This document shows positions 21,516 through 34,100 of a stretch of 64,000 nt of DNA, in pieces; within the stretch, counting starts at the first letter, position 1, and each line of letters starts with the position of its first letter. The DNA lies in contig JANATG010000016.1 of the NCBI GenBank assembly GCA_029449235.1, positions 124,001 through 188,000 of the forward strand, read 5' to 3'. The notes beneath the pieces are model-generated. The model ran no database searches. It saw only the letters and a list, made by a program, of their open reading frames with translations, and was not told where the DNA came from. The translations under genes were made by a program, and so were the position numbers. The stretch is from Linnemannia schmuckeri. Its lineage: Eukaryota; Mortierellomycota; Mortierellomycetes; Mortierellales; Mortierellaceae.

Positions 21516-23555
21516 CCCAATACCAGGGCCCGCAAGCCCAATATCGCACAGATATAGCAATGAAAAGAAGTGTGCTATATAAACAGAGACGACCTCCTCT
21601 TCCTAGAGTGGTCCCATCCATAGACACCACTCATAATCCTCACGTGCGTGCGCGCAGTGCCACGTCAGGTTACCTCCCAGCCCCGTCCAGGCACCCAGAT
21701 ACCTTGAAAAAAGAGCTACCTTTTGAGGTCCTACCCTTTGACTGAACAGGAAGTACCCGCCAAAAGAAAAAATATGACCCCAGTGTGCAATCTTTAATTT
21801 GCCTTGTTGTTGCCTTGTCGCTACCATGAGCTTGTCCATGAACCTTGGTGCCGATTCCGACATGGCGGTGAGAGTCGGTCCCGAGACAGATCCTGAAATG
21901 CGATGTAAGAGACGAAAGTGACTGTGCGTAGGCGAAGGGAAATGTGGGAATGTAAGGAAGAAGGTGAAGGTGATAAAAGAAGAGGAATGAGAAGTGAGTG
22001 AAGGAAAAGTGTGAAAAAAGAGGAAGGAGGGAAAGAAGAGAAAAAAAAAGCAGCAGACGAGTACGGTCTGTCATCCCTCTAAGGTTCTCAAAGGCAAACC
22101 ACCCTGCCACAAAGGCAGAGTGGAGAGTGGGCCGAAAAGAATATAAGAGCAAAGAACACCCTGTTCTTCAGTAGAATACCCCCACTCCTGGACAAACACC
22201 TCCAAACACTCGTCTCCACTCTATTAGCCACTCAATCCACTACTGCCCTCTTTGACCAAAGAGACCAAGTTGGACAATCCCAGCCTGGCCTGGTAGAATC
22301 CGATATGGATTAGACATGTAGTCCGACCTTTTATAGATCCACATAACCCTGCTGCAACATTTGCTCCCATGACCGAGGGGGCTATTTCCTTGCCCCTCCC
22401 AAGCACCTTGACATCCCTCAAAGAATGAGCCGACTCCTCTCTTGTAGGTCCTCATGCCTCCCTCCAGAATGAATCCCACGGTACCTTACTTGTGTTAGTT
22501 GGTACTTGTTCTTGATCAAGTTCTTAATGGCAGATGTTACGATGCCCTTGGTGTCGAGGCAACGGTTTTATGGTTCTGACTTTGTTGGGTTGTTAATGCT
22601 GACTCCACTGCATGGTCCGATTCCGGCTCCTGAGATCGAGTTGTTATTGTTAGCGTAATGAAAGCGGATGGGGAGAGAAAGAAAAAATGGATGAGAAGAA
22701 AAACAGCAGAGGGCGAAGGGTGTCGTTGTCGATGATTTACAAGAGAAGAAGAGGAGAAATGAAAGAGGAAGAGGGAAGGAGAGGAAGGAAGGGGGAGTTG
22801 GGGAAGAGGAGAAAGAGAGAGAGGCAAAAGAAAGAAAGAAATACAACGAGTTTGGCTGTCTGTCAGTGCGCAACACAACTGTGGCTGACGGGAATTGAAA
22901 ATGAAAAAAAAAAAAAAAATCGAAAAATGAGAATATGACGGTAGAAATTAAAAACGACGCGTTGTTGAACAGGAGTCAAGGACAAAAGAGACACTTAAAA
23001 TGAGATGAATGACCTCCTCTCTCTTGTCTTGAGAATGCTGTCAATCATGTTTGATTCGATCTTCGTCTCTCTTTCTGTTCTTCCTGACCTACAGGCTTTC
23101 TTTGAGAAATACACAATTTCTGAACCAAACGCGTTTGCATCATTATTTTTTTTTTTGTTTATTTTGAAGATTGAAAAGTTCATTTTCGGAAAAAAAAGGA
23201 CAAGCTACACGCATGTATCAGAGAGAAGACGGCTACATTCATCTACGAGTGTTGTTTTTCTTACCAGGACACAATAGCAAACTGCGAAACATATATTTTA
23301 CACCCCTCACCATCCCCATTCACAAACTCGCCATCAAAAGTCTCTTGTCATCCAAAGACTGACAATACATCATGACTATGTACGTCGTCCTTGTCTACCC
23401 CTTCTCCTCCAAGATGAGCGTCTCTTTATGTACCTGACTTCAGCCTCTTTTCAACAATAAAATGAACCACGTACGCCTATTTTTCGAGAACGATACGATA
23501 GCAAGCTTTTATTATTTTTCCTTGCGGTTGAACACAGAGACTCAAAGAATAAGTG
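21516..23555. other. Intergenic region with short unassigned open frames
   Basis: On the minus strand a short reading beginning at 21863 (SESAPRFMDKLMVATRQQQG) has a vague resemblance to the start of CsbD-like small stress proteins, but it loses that character after about 25 residues. A GA/CT-rich block occupies about 21950-22060 and 22680-22830. TTTATT at 23508-23513 gives AATAAA on the minus strand, about 45 nt beyond the end of the F-box gene. Nothing else is supported. Confidence 0.4.
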
Positions 23556-24963
23556 CTAATAAGTTGCAAGGTAGTAGTCTCGGATTCCAAGCCAGATAGT
23601 GTCCAATTTCTTGAATCGCATGAGCTGATCACACACTTGCTTGGCCATCGACTCTTCTTCACTTTCGGATCCAACATCAACACCAGTCAAGGCGACGATT
23701 CTCTTCCTGGTCCGCAGTTGGTCGAGACAATCGTTCACAGCAGTCATAGTCTCCAGTCCATGAAAATGAACTCGGAGCTCTTGGAGGCCATAACAGGCCC
23801 AAGCGTTATTCTGGCATCCGTTTCCTAGCGTGCTCACGTTCATCCTATGTCCTTGGATGGAAAGAACCTCAAGGCGAGAGCAGCATCTGAGAATAATTTC
23901 GAGGTGCTCCTTGGCTGCTGGATTACGGTCAGGCGCGTTTGGAGCAAAAGATGGTGAGAAGCTGGACAGCTCTAGATAGACAAGAGTTTTTTTGGTGATT
24001 GATGAGGGCCAGCATAGTGACGTTATTGAGAGAGGTATAGGGAAGAGTACATGACTCCAGTGAATGGGGTGCTGAGACGAGTACTGGTGCGATCCCTTTG
24101 TTTTCATGCTCAAACCACAATTTTTTTAGACGGGGACAGTAAGTAGAGATGCTGGCTCGCACAGCTCTGATCGAAATGGGCATTTTAAATTGTTTAGACC
24201 CCTCGATTGTCCAAGACTCGAGCGCCGGAAAGTGGATCAGGAGAGATCTGGTCCCTTCCTGGAGGATTTCATGAGTCCAAGTTGGGCCCATAGATGTCGA
24301 CAGAGTAGTAATGCCTTGGTGCCGAAACGGATCAAGTGTCGAATGTTTGAAATAGATGGATGTCGGAGTCAAGGACAGAAAACGAAGACCTGGAGATACC
24401 TCAAGGACTATCGAAAGAGTATCGCGGTTGATGCGGAGGTCGACCAGCCCCAGTCTAGACAGGTTGGAACCAAGATACGACGCAGCTCTGGTAAAGAATA
24501 GGTGGTTGCTCTGTCGAGGTTGACCGGGGGCATTGGCATACAACCCGCCGCCATAGATGACAAGGATCTTCAACGTCGCCTTGTTACGGTTAAGGAGATT
24601 GAACATTTTCTGCGAGGAAACACTTGGGCGGATGGTATAGTCCAGGTGCCAGAGAATGTGAGTGCCCATACGTCCGAGTGTTATGAGGTCATCCTCCATG
24701 GATACAGTGGCCCCGCGAATGAGAGAGGCGTTCCTAATAACATCCTTCGGGTCAGGCATCTCTTTGTCGAAGTTGATGGAATCCCAAACAGTATCAAGAA
24801 AACCCAGGTACCATTCGCGGCACACTCGCAGACAGGAGACGCAATCGTCACGGGAGAGATAGGATGCAATACGCGCTCTGATTTCTGGAAGGTCGAGCGG
24901 GTTGGTTGCTCGTCGTTGGAGAATAAAGTGGAAGTCAGCGACATTTGTTGTTAAGGAAGACAT
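23556..24963 (-). pseudogene. F-box/LRR-like gene with homopolymer frameshift
   Basis: The start ATG is at 24963 (MSSLTTNVADF). Residues 22-70 hold an F-box-like motif (LPEIRARIASYLSRDDC then LRVCREWYLGFLDTVWDSI). The rest has leucine-rich-repeat character, with blocks such as LRFLSLTPTSIYF. The frame changes at a run of seven T (A7 on the coding strand) at 23987-23993: the upstream frame stops at about 23929, while the continuing LRR frame (TLVYLELSSFSPSF, YGLQELRVHFHGLE) ends at 23556. Counting the span with one A fewer gives 469 codons, almost exactly the length of the intact F-box gene at 42.3-43.7 kb, so a single-base insertion is the simplest explanation. It may be a true mutation or a sequencing error. 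F-box proteins recruit substrates to SCF ubiquitin ligases through Skp1. A minus-strand AATAAA lies just beyond the end. Confidence 0.75.
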
Positions 24964-25854
24964 TGGAAGGATTAAAGAAGAAAGGACGAAGGAAAGAGTG
25001 TGGGGTATATGCGCATAAGAGGAAAACAAGCAGGGAAGAGAAGGATAGAGAGAAAAGAGAGGTGAAAGGAGGAGGAGGAGGAAGGGATGTGGGAAAGTGA
25101 AGATTAGAAAGAGAAAAGTAGAGAAAGAAGACATCGTAGCCTTGCGGTTTTGTACACTGAGGCGAAAGGGTGTCTTACTTTTCTTTTTCACCAATCCTTG
25201 TTTATCTGTTAATGGCAAAGTCAATCCACCCATGCATGAATGGCGAGGGTGTGTGCGAGATGTGATTGGATAGTGGAACACTATGATGCAACAAAAGCCT
25301 GACATGCATGCACAGCACTGTGAGCATGATTTTTTCCTATGTAGAATCCACACAGCCTATTACTAGCTTCTTATGTGTTTTGGATCTAGTTTTTCTTTTT
25401 TATTACATGAATGCAGAAAAGTAAAATGATTTTGTTAGTAAAGTGGACTAGAGTTGATATATTAAATCGCTCGAGGGCTAAAAATGATATGTAGTGAAAA
25501 AAGAAGAGGGGGATACGTCGCAAACTCTCAAAGCCAGAACAGAGTCAAGGAGTGGAAAAGATATGGCGATGAAATGTCTGACAAAACTAGGGGTGTTGCT
25601 TCAGTCAATGTGTTTTGAGAAAGGGACGTAGACGGCTGCGCTGACGTTTGTTTTGTTGTTGTTGAACATGTGTTTATGAGCGCGAAGATAGTAATGGGTG
25701 GGAGTGAGAGCAGAGTAAGAGGCGGTGTCTCTCAACTCTTTTTCAGATCCTGCTCATTCGAGTCGTGTGCAGTCGGAAAAATCGTCCCCGTAGGTTTTCT
25801 ACCCTTGTTCCAGCAACTATCTCGTTTGAGGTGCCAAGATTCACTCACACTTGA
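24964..25854. other. Leader of the F-box gene and intergenic spacer
   Basis: The minus-strand leader of the F-box gene is CT-rich on its own strand (24965-25130). Upstream frames open into it but lack a better start. From about 25360 to 25850 no coding signal is seen. Confidence 0.45.
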
Positions 25855-26217
25855 TACTAACATGCTCATCAGTCCAGGTACCATCATTTCGGGTGATGTA
25901 CAGTTAGATCGACACCATGCCAGTATCATCACTCGAACATTTCCTATCAGGTCATACTTGACGAACAACAGCTCCATGTTTTGCTTTGCTTTGTTATTGT
26001 TCGCTATAGTGGGTGCCATGATGGGTATGGGATCATAGAATCACTCGGAATTGGTCATTGTACTTTGTCTTATGCGAGTACACTTACAGCGGTGTGATTG
26101 TTCTATTTCGTTGCCGAGATTCGTCAGACCATAAAACCAAAAAAAATAAGAGCGATGACCAGCAGATAAGTAAAAACGAAATCGTATTTGCATGATTCAC
26201 ACTGTGTAAAAAAGTAT

Positions 26218-26284
26218 AATCTACAACCATATAAAAATTGTCTTCTAAACCCATGTAACCAGAAATGATTATCTACACCCATGG
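26218..26284 (+). promoter_or_regulatory. Conserved three-motif cluster, copy B
   Basis: Three variants of the motif near GATCTACACCCATGTAA occur here, matching the cluster at 14473-14540 in number, order and rough spacing. The second variant has CTTCTAAACCCATGTAAC and the third ATTATCTACACCCATGG. Function as binding sites is inferred from conservation between paralogues. Confidence 0.4.
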
Positions 26285-27136
26285 GATTTGTAGGTCAGCT
26301 TACTTCGCCCAGCGCGCTCTCTTATTGCAAGCGTTTAGAGCAAGAAAAAAAAGTAAAAGGTGATCTCCACTTTGACATTGTCGAATCAACCTGGGCATCG
26401 TTCATCCTCATTCCTCTTCGGATGCAAACCCTTCTCTCATTCGCATCCAGATCAGCATCACTCTTTTTCGGTCTCATCGACCCTTCTGTTTACTCTCGTC
26501 TTGCAACAGCCTGCGATCACCAAGTTCGTGATCTGCAAGGATGTCTTTCTAGAGCTCTACAGCTTGCTATCGACAGAGAGAGTGTGCTGAGAGTATTTTC
26601 TTCTAGGATTACTCGTAAGTTTCTTTTTTAGACGCTGCTAACTCACTATATGTAAAATAATTTCGTCCGCTTACTATTAGGGCATGATACTTTCGAATAA
26701 CATGTACTATGAACTCACGTCCTTTTTTCTCCGTTCTCCATATCTCCTTCAGCTACTCCCCTCCCTTTTTTAACCATGACCTACCTCATCCACAAAACAA
26801 GGCAGGTACATAGTAGTAACACTATGAGAACATCAAGCTTTGAAAAAAAAAACATAGATGGATGCCTTGGATGATGAACTACAGCCTATTGATATTGAGC
26901 GTGACCTTATGTGGTCATGGGTGTTTGTGCAAGCGGAAGAGGGATGCCATTTGCATGGAGACAGCACAGGAAGGCATTTTTATCGGATATCCTTACGTCT
27001 TCTATGTTGTCTGGCCTATCCCTCCCTCAGACTGGGCGAAATTTGATTTTAATTTTTGTTTTTCTTTCTTTCTTCTTTCCTCTTCTTCACCCCTTTCCCT
27101 TCTTTCTTCCGCCCCACTCACTCTTCCTTCCCTACT

Positions 27137-27268
27137 CACACACACAAACACACACAAACACACACACAAACACACACATAAACACACACATAAACACACA
27201 CACAAACACACACACAAACACACACAAACACACACACAAACACACACACAAACACACACAAATACATA
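27137..27268 (+). repeat. CA-type compound microsatellite in the leader of paralogue B
   Basis: About 130 bases consist of ACACACA units broken by AAAC and ATAAAC. The corresponding leader of paralogue A near 15.4 kb lacks it, so it arose or was lost after the duplication. It sits just upstream of the leader-intron donor at 27383. Confidence 0.9.
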
Positions 27269-28030
27269 CACACTTTCTCAACCCCTAACTACGTACTTTT
27301 CTTCCTCCCTTCACTCCACCTCCCGCTCTTATTCCTTTCCAACCACTGCAACAAAAAAAATTCTCAGAAAAGTCCTGAACAGGTAAGTCACCAAACTACT
27401 ACAAAAACAACAGACACCTTCTTTTCTATCCTCTCCACCCACTCCACCTCAAACCCCATACCACGTCCACTCTCCCTTTCACTCTCCTTTTCACTCTCTC
27501 CAACACGCTCGCTTCCACCCAGCAGCAACAACACCTACACCAACCGCCCTATCCCTTTGTCTCTTCCTCTATTCTTGCTCACCACAACCGACTTTGCTCT
27601 CGTGTGTGTTCATTCCAAAAGCAAACAAAGACGATCCCTGCATTATTTCTCGCTTCTCTTTCCCTCTTCTTTTCTCTCTTGCGGACGCTGTGCTTTCCCA
27701 GTCTTCCTTCATTTTGCCCATACCGTTGTTGTTGTTGTTGTTGTTGGGGGGGGGGGTTGCTGATATCTTGCCCTTAAGGAGAGGAACAATCAAAAAGTGC
27801 TGCGCGAGTATCCCCTGAGTGACTTCATATCCGAGTGTCCCAACAAAAAAATTAACAGCGAGGCTGGAACCTTCCTTCGTTGAGTCCATTCCATTTCATG
27901 TACACACAACACACACGTACATTGCTCTCGCAGGAGAATAAAGACAAGACTGACAGTGTTATTTTTTCTTATGAAACTAATAGATTCTATATTATTTCTC
28001 TTCTCCTACCGAGTCTGGTTCCATATGAAG

Positions 28031-29983
28031 ATGTTCAACTACAAGAAGATCAAGTTATCGATCCAGCGTATCGGTCACATCAACATCAAGCGATACCGTC
28101 GAGTGCGCCATGCAGCATCAGCAAATACGACCAACGCCACAGATCCTGTGGCTGCGACCTTGAGCGAGTCCATGGTGCCCATCACGACAGGGTTTGACTA
28201 TTCACAGTCCACAACGACCCTCAGCTCTTCCCAGCCTACAGCGAGTTCCGGCCCCTTTCCACCCACTGACCGCACGCCCCCCCCTCCAGTGCCTACAAAG
28301 CCTGTGGAACCGCAGGGCTCTACCGAATCCGCTCTGCCTACGCCTTCGCTCCCAGCAAGCTCTGCAGCAGACTCCAGGCCACCGCAACCCACGGCGAAAT
28401 CACTCTGTCTCCAGTCTACGCCAAGATCCAGATCCAGCTCGCCCCAGACCACGGCTACATTTAGCCCTTCACATTCCACAACAACATTCGGCTCCTCCCC
28501 TCTTACCAATTTCTCAGTCTGTTCTCCAGAACCCACACAGAGTACAGAGCCTCCGACACCTACAGAGCCTCAAAAGCTCGCACCGCAGCTTGCAGTGAAC
28601 CCTGAGGCGATCTCCGAGATGTCTTCATCCATGGGCTCTAGGGCATGCTCTACAGAACCCATGCCGTCAACTAAGCCTACGAGAACAGGGGTTTACGGGG
28701 ACAAGTACAAGGGTGATGAGGAAGAGGCAAGCACCATCTCCTGGGGAGGCGGCTCGTATGATACCAGTAAGAACTTCTCCGGTCACGGGCACAGTGGTAG
28801 GTTGGATGCCGGTGACAACCAGTTTCGAGACGGACCTTGCAATGGTAACAGCGGTGAGGCCCATGCAGGTGGTGGAATCAGCAGTCGAAATGGAGGACTG
28901 GTACTTCCGGGCGCAACGGGCACTTTTTCAATATCCAAAACAACGACCAGCTCCGGGACATCCGCAACAACGGGCTATCCTCAACACTTCAACCACGGCC
29001 AGAAGTCTCATAACCAACACCAACTCCATCAGCCTGTCAATCACAACCAACTTCCTCACCGCCAGTTGCACAATTACACTCACAGTCAGCACCACCAATA
29101 CTACAGCCGACATCCTCAACAGGCTAATAGCCATCAGCACCAACCACTCTCTGTTCATCGACAGTATCCTCGCCCACATGATCATCAACATGGTCACCGA
29201 CAGCAGCACCATTCTTCTCAACAGCAGACTCGCCAAGGCTATCAGCAGCAGCTTCATAGGCCGCATGCAACAAATCATCAGCAAGGCTTTCTGTTAAATC
29301 CCACCAACAAACGCTTTCAGCCGTACATCCACCCTCGTCATAACAGTTACATGCGGCAGCAACAGCATCATTTACACCCCAACCACAGCCATTATAAGCA
29401 CCATCAACCGATTCAACACTACCACAACCAACAGCTCGACATGCCCCGCAACAGTACACATGGCCGCAGCCAGCAACTCCATTATCATTCTACTCACCAC
29501 AACCAACAGCAGCATCTGCGCCACAGCCATCACCAGCAACATCAGCAGCCCATACACCACAACCACAGTCAGCAGCATCATGTACATGAAAGCCGCCATA
29601 CAGACGAATGTGGGCCTTTGGGCGGTTCGCCAATTGAAACCCCAAGCCCCGAGCATTACCACCAGGTCCACCAGCGTCACAACGACAACCCTTTCAACAA
29701 CGACAAGTACCATTTCCATTTTTTACGCAACCAGAAGACGTATAACCATTTTGTTCATCAGTTGCAACTTGTTCACGACGCCCAGCAACAATATCAGCAA
29801 CAATATCAGCCCCTTTCGACCGAACAACTAATGGAAAAACACACCAACGCCCAATACACCGCCATCATTGGCCAATTCATCCACAATCCTAAACAGAAGG
29901 GCGCTCAACGACTCCAGCAGAAAAGACATCTGGACAACGACAATGACTTGGGCAGAGCCAACAAGCGCCATCATCATGAGTGA
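28031..29983 (+). CDS. His/Gln-rich protein with conserved basic N-terminus, paralogue B
   Basis: The frame encodes 650 residues from the ATG at 28031. Upstream in-frame ATGs exist at 28025 and 27971, but alignment with paralogue A places the start at MFNYKKIKLSIQRIG. The leader intron is 27383-27933. Residues 1-60 are basic and nearly identical to paralogue A; residues 60-220 are Ser/Thr/Pro-rich; a Gly/Ser-rich stretch follows (GEAHAGGGISSRNGG). The C-terminal 350 residues are exceptionally rich in His, Gln and Asn and end with basic patches (AQRLQQKRHLDND, GRANKRHHHE) that could act as nuclear localisation signals. No folded domain is recognised. The protein is longer than paralogue A because the tail is intact here. 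AATAAA follows at 30111. Histidine-rich tails could bind metal or drive phase separation; both are speculation. Confidence 0.75.
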   Translation: MFNYKKIKLSIQRIGHINIKRYRRVRHAASANTTNATDPVAATLSESMVPITTGFDYSQSTTTLSSSQPTASSGPFPPTDRTPPPPVPTKPVEPQGSTESALPTPSLPASSAADSRPPQPTAKSLCLQSTPRSRSSSPQTTATFSPSHSTTTFGSSPLTNFSVCSPEPTQSTEPPTPTEPQKLAPQLAVNPEAISEMSSSMGSRACSTEPMPSTKPTRTGVYGDKYKGDEEEASTISWGGGSYDTSKNFSGHGHSGRLDAGDNQFRDGPCNGNSGEAHAGGGISSRNGGLVLPGATGTFSISKTTTSSGTSATTGYPQHFNHGQKSHNQHQLHQPVNHNQLPHRQLHNYTHSQHHQYYSRHPQQANSHQHQPLSVHRQYPRPHDHQHGHRQQHHSSQQQTRQGYQQQLHRPHATNHQQGFLLNPTNKRFQPYIHPRHNSYMRQQQHHLHPNHSHYKHHQPIQHYHNQQLDMPRNSTHGRSQQLHYHSTHHNQQQHLRHSHHQQHQQPIHHNHSQQHHVHESRHTDECGPLGGSPIETPSPEHYHQVHQRHNDNPFNNDKYHFHFLRNQKTYNHFVHQLQLVHDAQQQYQQQYQPLSTEQLMEKHTNAQYTAIIGQFIHNPKQKGAQRLQQKRHLDNDNDLGRANKRHHHE

Positions 29984-31151
29984 ACAGGATGCTTTTCCAT
30001 GTTCGCCTTTTTTTTTTTTATCTTCAAATTTTTAGTGCTTCATTCAGTCCATTCCTTACTCTTCCTTTCATCTTTCCTCGCATCCTATTTTTTGTATTCG
30101 TATCTAGCTCAATAAAATCAATGAAAAAGCCCAAAAAATAGCGACCGATCATACTTTAACAGGTTCTACCGACGTGAAAAAACCGACAAGTGCTAGTTAA
30201 TGCTCCGTTTATTTCGTTCGAGATGATGTAAATACCGTGACTGTATAAACGTCCTTATTTGCTGCAGCAGTGGTGATCTGCACATGCCGGCCAATTGGTC
30301 TCAAGCGGTCTTCTTGATCATATTGACTCCTGCTTATGGAATTCCTTTAGCACTCCTCGGTTTCCACTCACTTTGATCTATTACCTTTCTTTATGAGAAA
30401 TATAAGAATAGCTTCAACGTCATCTCCGTCTGCGAAAATGTCTACCTTGCATCTCTCGAGGCCTGATTCCAAACACAGTGTTACCAGCATTTTGATCAAT
30501 GGCACCTTGATATGTCACAGCTTCCAATGACCCAAGTTTTTCATTGGGGCTGCACAACATATTCTTCCTTGCCTGCTATTACTTCGCTGTTCCGACCTTT
30601 CGATGTCCATTCATAAAAAAAGAAACGAGGACCTTTTTTGATGACTCCATGACAAGCATCATTTTTCTTTTTCCTTCCTGTCCGAGAAAGATTTTAAACT
30701 CATTCTTTAGTCCAGTTATAGGTTTGTGCACGATTTAAATTCGCCGGACTTGAAGTGCCGAAGATGTTTGTAGAGCGGAATAAAGTGCACGAACCAACAA
30801 GGCCGCAAAACTCTAAAATCAGCCACAGATCGCGTGCAATTTTTACTGACAACGAAAGAGAAGGTTCCACACTATGCGGCTTTTACGTCCTCTCCTCTTC
30901 GCTCTTTTCCCCATCGCTTCTCAGTTTCTCAGTATAGCTTTGAGGCCATTAGTGTGACTTGCTAGAGGTCCTGAAGTATGATCATTAGTCATTGCCCAGT
31001 TTTCTTGCAATTGAACCATAAGCGCCTCTTGAAAAGTAACAAGCTTGCAAACTTGTCCTCAAAATAAGAATTCAGCGTTCAGTTAGACTTGATCATTACG
31101 ACTAAAAAACAATATATATTCAAGGAAAGCAAATAAATAAATAAAAGAGAC
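29984..31151. other. 3'UTR of paralogue B and intergenic spacer
   Basis: The poly(A) signal of paralogue B is at 30111-30116. From about 30160 to 31150 I see only short frames with no pattern. The minus-strand 3' end of the sacsin-like gene follows. Confidence 0.5.
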
Positions 31152-34100
31152 CTAAGGCTCCATAACCAGCTCCCTCCAGTTGCTCTCCAGCTCTTGCAGC
31201 CTTTCCTTGAGCGATTCCCGCAAGAGATCTATCCTATTCGGATAACCATTCGTATTCGATGTCTCCTCACCCTCCTCCTCACTATAATCGGTGGCGGCCC
31301 ATAGTCTTCCAGGTTCCGACCAACCGTCCTCTCTGACCTTCCAATTAAAAGCCTTATCAAAGCTCTCCTCAGGACTTCCCCTGTCGTTGCCCTCATACCA
31401 CGCCTCTGAGGGCCCATACTTGTCGCCTTCATTATCCTTTCCACCCTCCTCCTTCCACTTCTCTCGCAGCTCACGGACCTCACGCTCGATATGCCTCATC
31501 ACACTCGCCTTATTCTTCTCGATGAACTCATTGCAATGCTTCCGGACATTCTCCGCCTCGTTGCGCGCCGCATGATCTCGGATCATGAAGACATTGCTGT
31601 GCACCACTTTCTGTCCCATGACAAGTTCTTGTGCAATCAGGTCCTTGAGCCGAGTGGCCTTAAACCGGTTGGCGACGTCCTGGAGCTCCACCAGGTACTG
31701 TAATCGCTCTGATAGTTTGTACTCGAGTTTGTAGACCTCAGTATCACCATCGTCAGGTGCCGAACTGTCGTCTTCGCCTTGACTGGATATGTTGTCGCTA
31801 CCTTCTCCATCGTTCACCAATTCTGGGTCGTCCTCGTCAGAACGTGGAGGTCCAGTGGACTGGATCAAGCTATCGGAGTAAAAGTAATACAATAGCCCCC
31901 AGAATCCAGTCCTGATATCTCCATATCTCGACAGATCAACTACCTGCACTCCCGACGTGTGGACCCATATCGAGTTGGAAGCCCAAATACTCTTGAACAT
32001 CCACAAGAAATACTCGCTTGCTGTCGCCAACACAAACTTGTGGGCCAGGATATCCGACCCCTTCTGGAACTTGAACCGAACATCCATGAAACCGGCCTCC
32101 TGATCCTGCATCTCAAAAAAGCTCATCATCTGGTCTTCTATGTATCCACGTGTCCGGCCATCCTCCACATCAATAACGCTCGCGGGGGACTCAATCTGAT
32201 CCGCTCCAAAGGCAAGCAAGAAGTTGCGATATTGGTGCAGAGCTGGGTCGACGGCAAAATGGGGCGGAACGTCGTCGACGATTCCGAACATGAGCTGCTC
32301 AGGCCTGAACCAAGAACTTGCCATGCTGGAGTCCATGTGGTGTCCATTCAGAATATAGGGGACCTTGAGGTATGCTCTCGATTGCTTCACTGCGGAGTCT
32401 CGGTGCACATCGGAACAGCCGACATAATGATCGATGATGCCATAGATCTTGAATACTGTCGCTTTCAACCTAAGCTGGTCTGGTGTCGACTTCAACATTG
32501 GGGCGATATCCTTGACCAAAACATTTAGGTGCTTGAAGACGACCGGTAGGGTTACGCTTGTGGTGCGGACTCCGGGGAATTGTACTTTGAAGACATTGGA
32601 TGGCTGCAGCTCGACAGGGAAGAAGCCGCATTGTGTCCAGGTAGCCTCCCGGTTTGAAAAGCCGACTAGTTCCGAAAAGGCCATATAGAGAGGCAACTTT
32701 GGTGCCATCAAGTCGTACGGGAACTCGAGGTTAGTCTCACGCGGCACAAACTTCCACTTGACATCCATCCAGTTAACTCCACCGGCCTCAGGGTTCTTGT
32801 AGATGTACTGGATCAGTTGCACCGCTCGCATTCGTGTTATCGTCCAATCGACTGTTGCATCTACCGTCTCTGCCAAGACCTTCTCTGCGCACTCTACAAT
32901 CAACTCGGGGCTGCTGTTCAACGAACGAAGACTTGATAGCATGGAAAACTGTGTCATCAACAGGGCCATCTCTTCGTCCGCAAAAACGTCCGGGCGATCT
33001 GCAAACATCATCTCCGTCAACGCTTCACCTGGAACGAACAGTTTTCCGAGAGTGTGAAATGATCCGTCCCGAGCTACGTAGCATCGCGTATTTCTCACAA
33101 CGCCCCTTGCCACATCTGCGAACTTTCCTTGGAGTTTGCTTACGAAAAACAGGTTTGACAGTAATTTAAGGTAGGCGGTTCTGACTTCACCTTCACACCT
33201 GAGCGAACCACTGTGGAGCTTAGGAAGGATAAGTTCCGTCAGTGCAACAGAAACCTTTAGCGGGGCGGCACCCATTGGCTTGAAGATCCGAGCGTCGACC
33301 GAGCAGAGGACATTCGGGAACTCTCCAAGTTTTTCCAGCTCAAAGTGTCCCTCCAGGTAGTAGGCTTCACTGGCTGCAATCAATGGAGAGGCATCTGTCG
33401 ATCCTTGAGCCATCCAGATTGGGAGGTGACCAACGCTGAGCAACAAGCTGCGGCTGATCGTGCCGCTGCAGGCGAGTATGAGTTCTCGCATCCCCTTGGC
33501 CTCCATGCTGCTGAACGCCCGATATGTTCGCAAATCATTCCAATGGGTGGTGATGGCCGTAAGAAGTCGGAGGTCGGAGTGTGCTGGGCATTTGTCCTTG
33601 AAGAACTGGTGGTTCCTGTGAGCCGCCGCTTCATAGACTACAATGCCGAGGTCCCGAAGCAGCTCCGCAAAGGCAATAAACTCCTGTGCCGTCTGATGAG
33701 GCAGTCCTGAGATCTGAAAGCCCGTCCTCGCCTTGCCGAGTGTCGTCAGGGTGCAGTATGAGGTCTTGAGGATCGGAAATTCATAGAACGGGTCGAGCTC
33801 ATTACACTTCTCCTCGATGTAGTCCCAGAGCAGCCTCAGTTGCTTATCCGTCACTCCATTGGGGTTCTCCTTGAGGAATGTTGATGCAAAGACTTCCACG
33901 GTGAGCCTTCCAACGTTGTGCTTTTCTCCTTTGACCAAAACGTCCAAGGCTTTTTTGAGTTCCTCGTTGCTGAAGACGTCCTCGTCAACCAGAATGTCCT
34001 CGGCACTAAGAAGATTTCGCTCCTGCTCTGTTGCAACGTAGTATATCGTCTTTCCTCTCACGAGTTGCTTCCACTCCCCATTGAGCAGCGGTACGATTTG

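Larger units (their letters stand above)
25855..30150 (+). repeat. Segmental duplication, copy B (partner at about 14.12-18.25 kb)
   Basis: This holds the same order of landmarks as copy A: the motif cluster (26218-26284), the CTTACTTCGCCCAGCGCGCT block (26298-26317), an ACTCGTAAGT donor-like exon end (26615), the block with GATGCCATTTGCATGGA near 26.95 kb, the CT-rich leader, a 5'UTR intron (27383-27933), the His/Gln-rich gene and the AATAAA at 30111-30116. It differs from copy A by a CA-type repeat in the leader, a GTT/G-run in the leader intron and a longer coding region. Confidence 0.75.

Noticed and set aside
21603..21863. CsbD-like small stress protein on the minus strand
   Set aside because: Only the first 25 residues hint at the family; the remainder has no charge or repeat pattern of CsbD proteins.
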